The notes under the pieces are model-generated. The model was given only the letters and a program-made list of their open reading frames with translations, was not told where the DNA came from and made no database searches. Below, piece by piece: positions 43,485 to 50,636 of a stretch of DNA of 56,665 nucleotides. The first letter of the stretch is position 1; each line of letters starts with the position of its first letter. The DNA comes from Anaerolineae bacterium (lineage in GTDB: Bacteria > Chloroflexota > Anaerolineae > Promineifilales > Promineifilaceae): contig JAHDWL010000021.1 in assembly GCA_023384355.1 (NCBI GenBank), forward strand, positions 1-56,665, read 5' to 3'. The position numbers and the translations under genes were made by a program.

Positions 43485-43519
43485 ATTGCGAATGACGAAT
43501 TACGAATGACGAATGAAGA
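43485..43519. repeat. Five-unit heptamer repeat after glyQS
   Basis: ATTGCGA, ATGACGA, ATTACGA, ATGACGA and ATGAAGA in exact 7-bp register, beginning 4 bp after the synthetase stop. A reverse copy (TTCGTAATTC) lies at about 43545-43554, so the spacer carries the unit in both orientations. Confidence 0.8.
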
Positions 43520-43566
43520 GGGCGTTGCCAAACCTGAATTTTAGTTCGTAATTCCGGACTCTGATA

Positions 43567-45345
43567 ATGTCCCCCGCCTCCACCGAACCATCCTTGCTGG
43601 AGCGGCGCTATCAGGGCGAGCGGCCGCTGCGCACACTGCTCACCCTTTACCGGCCTGAGCGCAGACGGCTGATCCTGGCGGCCGTTTTCTTCGTCATCAA
43701 ACACAGCCCGGTGTGGATGTTGCCGGCGCTGACGGCCAACATCATCGACATCATCTCGACACCGGGCAGCGACGTGAGCGGTTTGTGGTTCAACGCGCTG
43801 GTGCTCGTGCTGCTCCTGGTTCAGAACGTTCCCCTCCACACGCTCTACGCGCGTTATCTGAGCCAGGCAGTTCGTGCCACCGAGACGCGACTGCGGGCCG
43901 CCATCTGCCGCCGCCTGCAACATCTGTCAATCAGCTTCTACACCCGCCAGAGCGCTGCGTCGTTGCAGACCAAAGTGCTGCGCGACGTGGAGAACATCGA
44001 GCAGCTGACCCGCACGTTCTATGACAGCGGTTTGGCGGCAGCCAGTAACATCGTCTTCGCCCTCATCATCACCGGCCTTCGCGTGCCGTGGTTCATCCTG
44101 TTTTACCTGCTGGCTGTGCCCCCCGCCGTCCTGCTTATCCGCGCCTTGCGCCAGACATTGGCCGACCGTAACCGTGTCTTCCGCCAGGAGCTGGAGACGC
44201 TCTCTACCCGCGTCGAGGAGATGACCCACCTCATCCCCATCACCCGCGCCCACGGCCTGGAGGAGGATGCCCTGGCCCGCGTCAACGAATCGCTCGACCG
44301 TGTGCGCGAGCGAGGCTCGCAGCTGGATTCGGTCAACGCTGTGTTTGGGGCGCTGTCGTGGATGACGTTCAACCTGTTCAATGTGATGTGTCTCGTGGTC
44401 GCCGCCTGGATCTACTGGACACAGATTATCCCGCTGACGTTGGGCGAGGTGGTCATGCTGACCTCCTACTTCTCCACGCTGACCAACTCCGTCATGTCCC
44501 TGGCGAACATGACGCCGCAAATCAGCAAGGGGCTGGAGTCGATTCGTTCAATCGGCGAGGTGCTGGAGAACCCCGATCTGGAGCAGAATGAGGGCAAGAC
44601 GGTCGTCGATCGCGTGCTCGGCGATTTGCAGTTCGACGATGTCAGCTATCAATACCCCGGCATCCGCGGCAACGCGGTTCGCGATTTCACCCTCCACGTG
44701 AAACCGGGCGAGACGGTGGCCCTCGTCGGCCCCTCCGGCGCGGGCAAGTCGACGGTGCTGAACCTGATCATCGGTTTCATTCGTCCCGCGTCGGGTCGCC
44801 TGTTGCTGGACGGCCGCGATATGCAGACGCTCGACTTGCGCACCTACCGCCGCTTCCTGTCGGTCGTGCCCCAGGAGTCGATCCTGTTCGACGGCTCCAT
44901 CCGGGACAATGTGACCTACGGTTCGCGCGAGGTGAGCAACCGGATGCTGGAGCAAGCCCTGCGCGACGCCAACGCCTGGGAGTTCGTCGAACGCCTGCCC
45001 GACGGCGTGGAGACGATGCTGGGCGAGCGGGGGGCGCGCCTCTCCGGGGGTCAGAAGCAGCGGCTGGCCATCGCCCGGGCGCTGATCCGCGACCCGCGCG
45101 TGCTCGTGCTGGACGAGGCCACCTCAGCTCTCGATACGGAGAGCGAGGCGCTGGTGCAGGAGGCACTGGAGCGGCTGATGGACGGCCGGACGACCTTCGT
45201 CGTTGCCCATCGTTTGTCAACCGTGCGCCACTCCCAGCGTATCGTTGTCATGAGTGAGGGCCGCATCGTGGAAATCGGGACGCACGAGGAACTGATCGCG
45301 CAAGGCGGACTCTACACGCGGCTGCACGGCCTTCAGGACAAATAA
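43567..45345 (+). CDS. ABC exporter half-transporter (membrane + ATPase domains)
   Basis: A 592-residue fused half-transporter that should work as a dimer. The membrane domain (about residues 25-320) has six segments (for example LILAAVFFVIKHSPVWMLPA) and ARYLSQAVRATETRLRAAIC. The ATPase domain has Walker A GPSGAGKST, the Q-loop VPQESILFDGSIRDNVTYG, signature LSGGQKQR, Walker B VLVLDEATSALD, and H-loop VAHRLS. The family includes MsbA-like lipid, drug and peptide exporters. No substrate clue is given by neighbours, glyQS upstream and a convergent reductase gene downstream. Confidence 0.9.
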   Translation: MSPASTEPSLLERRYQGERPLRTLLTLYRPERRRLILAAVFFVIKHSPVWMLPALTANIIDIISTPGSDVSGLWFNALVLVLLLVQNVPLHTLYARYLSQAVRATETRLRAAICRRLQHLSISFYTRQSAASLQTKVLRDVENIEQLTRTFYDSGLAAASNIVFALIITGLRVPWFILFYLLAVPPAVLLIRALRQTLADRNRVFRQELETLSTRVEEMTHLIPITRAHGLEEDALARVNESLDRVRERGSQLDSVNAVFGALSWMTFNLFNVMCLVVAAWIYWTQIIPLTLGEVVMLTSYFSTLTNSVMSLANMTPQISKGLESIRSIGEVLENPDLEQNEGKTVVDRVLGDLQFDDVSYQYPGIRGNAVRDFTLHVKPGETVALVGPSGAGKSTVLNLIIGFIRPASGRLLLDGRDMQTLDLRTYRRFLSVVPQESILFDGSIRDNVTYGSREVSNRMLEQALRDANAWEFVERLPDGVETMLGERGARLSGGQKQRLAIARALIRDPRVLVLDEATSALDTESEALVQEALERLMDGRTTFVVAHRLSTVRHSQRIVVMSEGRIVEIGTHEELIAQGGLYTRLHGLQDK

Positions 45346-45397
45346 ACGGCACTGACGAATCCGGCTTTACAGCGCTCCAATGTGACGGGCCTGTAAT

Positions 45398-46243
45398 TCA
45401 GTGTACATTGAGTTTGAACACCTCATCCACGCCCCGCAGCGGCGTTTGCAGAAGACGCGAGGCCAGCGATACGTCCAGCTCGCAATCCAGCGGCCAGCGG
45501 CCGCTCATGTCATCCGTCAACGACAAAGATGAGCGTTCCGTCACGCCCCACCAGTCGAGCAGGCGCAGCCCAAACGCCGCGCGGGTGATCGCCTGTCGCC
45601 CGGCGACGTTTAACACACCTCGATAGGGATGGTCGACAAGCTCCAGGCAGGCAGCGGCAATCGTCTCTACCCATACCGGGTTGCGGCGCTGGTTGGTGAA
45701 AAGCGTCACCGGCTGCCCGGCTCGCAAGGCTTCGGCCATCCACGCCGTGCCGTTATCGATTTCCTCGAGGCCGTAGATAAGCGACGTGCGGACGATGACC
45801 GCATCGGGATGTCCGGCGACGAGCGCCTCGGCCATCGCCTTGGCCTGACCATACTCGTTAAGTGGCGCGGGGGCGGCCGCCTCGTCATAAGGCGCGGCCG
45901 TGCCGTCGAAGATCGAATCCGTCGAGAGATGAACGAGGCGCGCCCCGGCCGCTGCCGACGCGGCGACGATATGGCGCGTGCCCTCGACGATGACCGCCGT
46001 CATGTCCGGCGTGCGGTTGGAGCCGGCGGTGTGGATGACCGCGTCGGGGGCGAAATCGGCCACGAAGCGTGTCACGGCCGGTCCGTCACGCAGGTCAAGC
46101 TGTTCGCCCTGCGGCAGGCCGAGCGGATCGGCTCGAAAAGTGGTATAGCGGAAGGATTCCGACCGACCGGCGGCCACGTTTCGCACGAGGTGGCGTCCCA
46201 AATAGCCGCTGCCGCCGGTGATGAGGAGCCGGAGAGATGACAT
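45398..46243 (-). CDS. RmlD-like NAD(P)-dependent sugar-nucleotide reductase
   Basis: A 281-residue short-chain dehydrogenase of the extended type. The Rossmann motif is LLITGGSGYLGRHL, VIHTAGSN follows, and the catalytic pair lies in NEYGQAKAMAEALV (Tyr-x3-Lys) after LVHLSTDSIFDG. The pattern and length fit dTDP-4-dehydrorhamnose reductase (RmlD). The rest of the rhamnose pathway (rmlABC) is not in this window, so substrate assignment stays open. It is the last gene of the moaC-moaDE-fabF-rnc string, 12 bp after rnc. Confidence 0.82.
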   Translation of the reverse strand: MSSLRLLITGGSGYLGRHLVRNVAAGRSESFRYTTFRADPLGLPQGEQLDLRDGPAVTRFVADFAPDAVIHTAGSNRTPDMTAVIVEGTRHIVAASAAAGARLVHLSTDSIFDGTAAPYDEAAAPAPLNEYGQAKAMAEALVAGHPDAVIVRTSLIYGLEEIDNGTAWMAEALRAGQPVTLFTNQRRNPVWVETIAAACLELVDHPYRGVLNVAGRQAITRAAFGLRLLDWWGVTERSSLSLTDDMSGRWPLDCELDVSLASRLLQTPLRGVDEVFKLNVH

Positions 46244-46255
46244 AACGCTTTTCGA

Positions 46256-46948
46256 TCAGCGCTCTCCCGCCCGGGCCATCGCCTCGGCCGCGGCGGCTTG
46301 CGCGGCGATCTGCTTGCTCCGGCCGCGACCCTCGCCCCAGGTTTCTTCCCCGACCATCACCCGGACAGTGAAAACCTTGGCGTGGTCCGGCCCCTCGCTG
46401 TCGATTACCCTGTATTGAGGTGTCTGGTTGAATTGCGCCTGTGCCCACACCTGAAACTCGCTCTTGGCGTCCTTGTGCAGCTCTCCGGCCTGAATCTGTT
46501 CGAGCATGGGGCGGATGTGTCCCTCGATAATGGGGCGAGTCACATCCAGCCCGCGATCGATGTAGATCGCGCCGATGACGGCCTCGAAAGTTGCGCATAG
46601 TAGTGTGATTCTTTCCCGGCCGCCGCTCTCCTCCTCGCCGATCCCCAGGCGAAGGTAACGGCCGAGGTCGATGGCGCGGGCGAATCGGGCCAGAGTCTCC
46701 GCCCGGACCAGTGCCGCCCGCAGCGCCGTCAACTCTCCCTCGTCCATCTCCGGGAAGCGATGGTAAAGATATCCGGCCACGATGAAATCGATCACCGCGT
46801 CGCCCAGATATTCCAGCCGTTCGTTATCCTCCAGGATGGAGCCGTGGTTTTCGTTCAGATACGAGCGATGCGTCAGGGCGCGCGACAGCAATGAGTAGTC
46901 GCTGAACTCCACGCCCAGCCGCGCGCTCAATTCCAGCAAATCTTCCAT
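46256..46948 (-). CDS. rnc: Ribonuclease III
   Basis: A 230-residue enzyme. The catalytic domain has the signature NERLEYLGDAVIDFIVAGYL and the later acidic motif TFEAVIGAIYIDRGLD, supplying the magnesium-binding Glu and Asp residues. The double-stranded-RNA-binding domain covers about residues 160-230 (YRVIDSEGPDHAKVFTVRVM, SKQIAAQAAAAEAMARAG). It processes rRNA precursors and structured mRNAs. The fabF-rnc order is conserved in many bacteria and supports the call. Confidence 0.95.
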   Translation of the reverse strand: MEDLLELSARLGVEFSDYSLLSRALTHRSYLNENHGSILEDNERLEYLGDAVIDFIVAGYLYHRFPEMDEGELTALRAALVRAETLARFARAIDLGRYLRLGIGEEESGGRERITLLCATFEAVIGAIYIDRGLDVTRPIIEGHIRPMLEQIQAGELHKDAKSEFQVWAQAQFNQTPQYRVIDSEGPDHAKVFTVRVMVGEETWGEGRGRSKQIAAQAAAAEAMARAGER

Positions 46949-46993
46949 GTGCGTAAAAAAGAAATCATCTACCTGCGCCGGTCTTTCAGGTCT

Positions 46994-48241
46994 TTATTCA
47001 AATTCCTTGATAACGAGTACGGCGTTGTGGCCGCCGAAGCCGAAAGCGTTGTTGAGGCAGACGCGCACCCGTGCCGGTCGAGCCGTATTCGGCACATAAT
47101 CCAGGTCACAGGCCGGGTCGGGTGTGCTGTAATTGATCGTCGGCGGCAATATCTGGTCGCGTATGGCCAGGGTGCAGAACACGGACTCAATGGCCCCCGT
47201 CGCGCCCATAATGTGCCCGGTCATCGACTTGGTCGAGCTGATGGCCACGTTGTAGGCGTGCTCGCCAAGCGCGGCCTTGATGGCCTTCGTCTCGGCCGCG
47301 TCGTTGAGCGGGGTCGCTGTGCCGTGGGCGCTCACATAGTCCACTTCTTCCGGCCGCAGCCCGGAATCGACCAATGCCTTGCGAATGGCGCGCGCCGCCC
47401 CGGAACCGTCGTCCGGCGGCGCGGTGATGTGGAACGCATCGGTCGTCTGGCCGTAGCCGACGATCTCGGCCAGGATGTTTGCCCCGCGAGCCTGGGCGTG
47501 CTCCAGACTTTCCAGCACCAGCATTCCAGCCCCCTCGCCGATCACCAGCCCGTCGCGGTTGGCATCGAACGGCTGGGGCGCGTTGCTCGACCTGGTAGAG
47601 GTTGCCCCGGCGCGCTCAAAGCCGCCGATGGCGATGGAAGTCATGATGCATTCGGTCCCGCCCGTCAATATGGCATCTACCTCGCCATAGCGAACAGATC
47701 GGAAGGCGTGGCCCACGGCATCGTTGCCGGCGGCGCAGGCAGTCGTTATAGTCGTCGAGGGGCCTGTGATGCCATACTCGATGGCCAGCATCCCGGCCGC
47801 GCCGTTGGGCATGATCATCGTGATGCCGAACGGGTTGAGCCGCCGCAGGCCGCCCTCGCGCAGGACGTCTTCCTGATCAACGATGGTTCGCATCCCGCCG
47901 ACGCCCGTGCCGATAGTGATGCCGATGCGCTCCCGGTTGTCGTCGGTGATCGACAGGTTGGCCTGACGCATGGCTTCGGCCGCGGCGACCACGGCCAATT
48001 GCTGATAACGGTCCCGGCGACGGGCGTCCTTGCGGTCCATGTATTCGGCCGGGTCGAAGTTCTTCACCTCGCACAGGCCGCCGATGGTGTGGTTGGGGTT
48101 ATCCACCAGCGTCAGGGGGCCAAACCCCGACCGGCCGGCGAGGATGGCCGCCCATGTGTCGGGCACGTTATGCCCCAGAGGTGTAATCAGGCCGACACCG
48201 GTGATCACCACCCGCCGGCGTGAGACTGCGTCATTGTTCAT
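46994..48241 (-). CDS. fabF: 3-oxoacyl-[acyl-carrier-protein] synthase II
   Basis: A 415-residue condensing enzyme of fatty-acid elongation. The start MNNDAVSRRRVVITGVGLIT is typical. The catalytic triad is present: Cys in TITTACAAGNDAVG, His in VSAHGTATPLNDAAE and His in TKSMTGHIMGATGAIE. It adds malonyl-ACP to the growing acyl chain and also controls chain unsaturation and length. The usual acpP gene is not beside it. It lies 41 bp after moaDE and 45 bp before rnc on the same strand. Confidence 0.95.
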   Translation of the reverse strand: MNNDAVSRRRVVITGVGLITPLGHNVPDTWAAILAGRSGFGPLTLVDNPNHTIGGLCEVKNFDPAEYMDRKDARRRDRYQQLAVVAAAEAMRQANLSITDDNRERIGITIGTGVGGMRTIVDQEDVLREGGLRRLNPFGITMIMPNGAAGMLAIEYGITGPSTTITTACAAGNDAVGHAFRSVRYGEVDAILTGGTECIMTSIAIGGFERAGATSTRSSNAPQPFDANRDGLVIGEGAGMLVLESLEHAQARGANILAEIVGYGQTTDAFHITAPPDDGSGAARAIRKALVDSGLRPEEVDYVSAHGTATPLNDAAETKAIKAALGEHAYNVAISSTKSMTGHIMGATGAIESVFCTLAIRDQILPPTINYSTPDPACDLDYVPNTARPARVRVCLNNAFGFGGHNAVLVIKEFE

Positions 48242-48282
48242 AAATATGTGTCTCCAGCTAAAGCTTTCAATACGTCGAGGCG

Positions 48283-49029
48283 TCAGCCCTCACCGTCTTC
48301 ATTCAGGTTATCCGCGATGGTCGGCCGATAATGGCCTTCGACCCAGACGCTCCGGTCTGCGCCGATCTCCTTTTTCCACACCGGCACGATCTCCTTCAGT
48401 CGATCAATGCCGTAACGCGCGGCCTCAAAGATGCCCACGTCGCGATGCGCGCCGGCGCAGGCAACGAATGTCGTGTGTTCGCCGACGCCCACCCGGCCGA
48501 GTCGCTGTACCAGAGCCACGCCCCGCACTTCCGGCCAACGCGACCGAATCTCGTCGGCGATCTGAGCCATCTTCTCCATGGCCATGCTCTCATAAGCCTC
48601 GTAATCGAGTTGTAGTGTCTCTGTCGGCAGCCCTTCGCGACGGGTGCGTCCGCGCACGAAGCCGGTGAAACTGACAATTGCGCCGATCTCCGGCCCCGAC
48701 AATCGGGCGTGGATGGCCTCGATGTCGAATGGTTCCTCTGTCAGCGCGAAATGGGTCAGGAACAGACCCGCCATATCCGACGCGCCGCCGCTGACCGGCG
48801 GGAACAACGCCACTTCGTCGGCCGCGCTTACCGGCGTTTCATGCCCGGCAAAAGACCGGTTTACCGATACCAGCGTCGACGGCAGCGCCGGAGCCAACGC
48901 CGGGTAGTCGGCAGCCACGGCGTCGAGCAATTTGGCGACGGTCGTCGAATCGGCAGGCAACGCGACGCGAATTCGGCCGCTTCCTGCCCGATCCTTCAGC
49001 GTGGCGAACAGTCGAACTTCGATTTCCAT
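48283..49029 (-). CDS. moaDE: MoaD-MoaE fusion (molybdopterin synthase)
   Basis: A 248-residue fusion starting at ATG 49029 (MEIEVRLFATLKDRAG); further upstream in-frame codons run into the repeat-rich spacer. Residues 1-82 are MoaD, ending with VALFPPVSGG. From about residue 85 follows MoaE (FLTHFALTEEPFDIEAIHAR, GAIVSFTGFVRGRTRREG, VGVGEHTTFVACAGAHRDVG, FEAARYGIDRLKEIVPVWKK). Molybdopterin synthase inserts two sulfurs into cyclic pyranopterin phosphate. MoaD must carry them on a free C-terminal Gly-Gly, so the fusion needs cleavage after Gly82. That is the situation known for mycobacterial MoaX. moaC lies just upstream. Confidence 0.93.
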   Translation of the reverse strand: MEIEVRLFATLKDRAGSGRIRVALPADSTTVAKLLDAVAADYPALAPALPSTLVSVNRSFAGHETPVSAADEVALFPPVSGGASDMAGLFLTHFALTEEPFDIEAIHARLSGPEIGAIVSFTGFVRGRTRREGLPTETLQLDYEAYESMAMEKMAQIADEIRSRWPEVRGVALVQRLGRVGVGEHTTFVACAGAHRDVGIFEAARYGIDRLKEIVPVWKKEIGADRSVWVEGHYRPTIADNLNEDGEG

Positions 49030-49103
49030 AGGCGGGTCGATGTCATCTAATAGTAACCCTGCGGGGCAGGGGGAGTTACAGGCTGTGGCGTCGCCATCTT
49101 GAT

Positions 49104-49138
49104 TCGTCACTCGTCACTCGCCGCTCTCCACTCGCCAC
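49104..49138. repeat. Five-unit heptamer repeat at the 3' end of moaC
   Basis: TCGTCAC, TCGTCAC, TCGCCGC, TCTCCAC and TCGCCAC in exact 7-bp register. The array overlaps the end of moaC and encodes its last eleven residues and stop codon. It belongs with the units at 23448, 43485 and 12332. Confidence 0.8.
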
Positions 49139-49595
49139 TTCGGCCGCCGGATTTGCTGATTAGCCGGACGTCAGCCAGGCACATCTCCCGGTCTACGGCC
49201 TTGGCCATGTCGTAGATGGTCAGTCCGGCGACCGTGACGGCCGTCAGCGCCTCCATCTCTACGCCTGTCTTGCCCGACACGCGCACGGTCGCCTCGATAT
49301 CGACAGCACTCTCGTCCACGTTGGGCGTGCAGTTGACCTCGACAAGATTTAGCAGCAGCGGGTGGCAGAGCGGGATCAACTCGCTCGTCCGCTTGGCGGC
49401 CATGATGCCCGCAATCTGGGCTACGGTCAGCACGTCGCCCTTCTTCAGGTTGCCCTCAATGATCAGGCGCAACGTCTCCGGCCGCATGGCGACGCGGCCG
49501 CGCGCCACCGCCACCCGCTCGGTGACATCTTTCTCGCCCACATCGACCATATGGGCGCGGCCACTTTCGTCCAGATGAGTCAGTCGCTTGGTCAT
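49107..49595 (-). CDS. moaC: Cyclic pyranopterin monophosphate synthase MoaC
   Basis: A 162-residue protein starting [20 protein letters not shown]. Conserved stretches are [34 protein letters not shown] and [20 protein letters not shown]. MoaC rearranges 3',8-cyclo-GTP to cyclic pyranopterin monophosphate, the precursor sulfurated by the MoaDE fusion downstream (77-bp spacer). The family normally ends near SGGKSG; here an extra tail ([11 protein letters not shown]) is encoded by a heptamer repeat array. A TATAAT only 9 bp before the ATG suggests a leaderless message. moaA is not in the window. Confidence 0.94.
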   Translation of the reverse strand: MTKRLTHLDESGRAHMVDVGEKDVTERVAVARGRVAMRPETLRLIIEGNLKKGDVLTVAQIAGIMAAKRTSELIPLCHPLLLNLVEVNCTPNVDESAVDIEATVRVSGKTGVEMEALTAVTVAGLTIYDMAKAVDREMCLADVRLISKSGGRSGEWRAASDE

Positions 49596-49601
49596 GGTTG
49601 T

Positions 49602-49612
49602 GGTATTATACC
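49602..49612. promoter_or_regulatory. Shared symmetric -10 of divergent moaC and PIG-L genes
   Basis: GGTATTATACC reads TATTAT (49604-49609) on the plus strand and TATAAT (49610-49605) on the minus strand. One symmetric element could thus direct transcription both ways, giving a leaderless moaC and a PIG-L mRNA with about 11 nt of leader. Neither strand has a good -35. Confidence 0.5.
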
Positions 49613-49625
49613 CGTGAGTGGAACT

Positions 49626-50444
49626 ATGACCGAACTTCAGACACAATACGATCACCTCTATCTGTCCCCCCACTTCGACGATGTCTCCCTGTCATGCGGT
49701 GGGCAGATATATCGTCACACGGCCATTGGCGACACGGTCCTGGTCGTCACTCTGACGGCCGGGGAACCACCAGCCGGTTACCAATCCGATATAGTCGTCA
49801 ACCTGCATCGCCGCTGGTCTGACGGTCTGGATCAGGAGCCGGAATCCATGGTCGTCCAACGTCAGGGCGAGGACCGAGAGGCGTTTGCCGTCCTGCGAGC
49901 TGACGTGCTCCACCTGCCTTTCCGGGATTGCATCTATCGTCCAGGAGCAGACGGCGCGCCACTCTACCCCGGTCCGACAGACATGTTCGGGGCGTTCAAC
50001 CCGGCGGATGCGGGTTTTGTCGATGAGGTGGCCTCGGCGCTGGCCGCTCTGCCGCCGGCCGACCGCGTCTATCTTCCGCTTGGTGTCGGTGGCCACATCG
50101 ATCATGGCGTGACCCGGCGGGCCGGCGAGCGCGTCTTTGCCAATCCCGGCTTCTACGAAGATTACCCCTACACGATGGCCCCTGGGGCGCTGGAGGCAGT
50201 GCTGCCGCCGGCGACACGAAGCGAATGGCGACCGGAGACAATTTGGCTGACAAATGCGGCGCTTGAGGCCAAAATCACTTCAATCAGCGCTTATCACTCC
50301 CAACTCAGCTCCTTTTTCACCGGACCGGAGGACCTGGCGGCGAAGCTCCTCGCCGAAGCACAGCGTGTGATGACCGATGCGCTCGTGGATGGGGAAGCCG
50401 CGCCGGATTGGGCTGTCGGCGCGGAAAGGCTCTGGTGGCGGTGA
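49626..50444 (+). CDS. PIG-L/LmbE-family deacetylase
   Basis: The 272-residue product starts at ATG 49626; in-frame codons upstream lie inside moaC. The metal site is [13 protein letters not shown] (a variant of the usual HPDD) with the third ligand in [16 protein letters not shown]. These zinc enzymes remove acetyl groups from N-acetylglucosamine-type substrates, for example in thiol or glycolipid synthesis. The Phe for Pro change in HPDD is common in a subgroup with no known substrate. It is divergent from moaC and shares a 30-bp spacer. Confidence 0.85.
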   Translation: MTELQTQYDHLYLSPHFDDVSLSCGGQIYRHTAIGDTVLVVTLTAGEPPAGYQSDIVVNLHRRWSDGLDQEPESMVVQRQGEDREAFAVLRADVLHLPFRDCIYRPGADGAPLYPGPTDMFGAFNPADAGFVDEVASALAALPPADRVYLPLGVGGHIDHGVTRRAGERVFANPGFYEDYPYTMAPGALEAVLPPATRSEWRPETIWLTNAALEAKITSISAYHSQLSSFFTGPEDLAAKLLAEAQRVMTDALVDGEAAPDWAVGAERLWWR

Positions 50445-50467
50445 TATTCCTCCTGGCCGTTATTTAT

Positions 50468-50497
50468 TTGAAGGAATGCCCCCGGTGGTCCTATAAT
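50468..50497 (+). promoter_or_regulatory. Promoter of the kinase-phosphatase operon
   Basis: TTGAAG (50468-50473), an 18-bp spacer and consensus TATAAT (50492-50497). The leader of about 130 nt includes a CCGGCC-AA-GGCCGG hairpin (50529-50542). Confidence 0.65.
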
Positions 50498-50636
50498 TGC
50501 AACAGGCGTTCAGTCGTTCACTCAGACACCGGCCAAGGCCGGACTAACTTGAGAGAGGCCGCGAGATAATTGCCGGATGGGTTGAATCCGACTATCCCGT
50601 GACAATCTCCTCAAACTGACTAAATCAGGCACGCTC

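Noticed and set aside
45398-46243. Complete dTDP-rhamnose pathway
   Set aside because: Only the reductase-like gene is present; no rmlA, rmlB or rmlC in the window, so a firm rmlD name is not justified.
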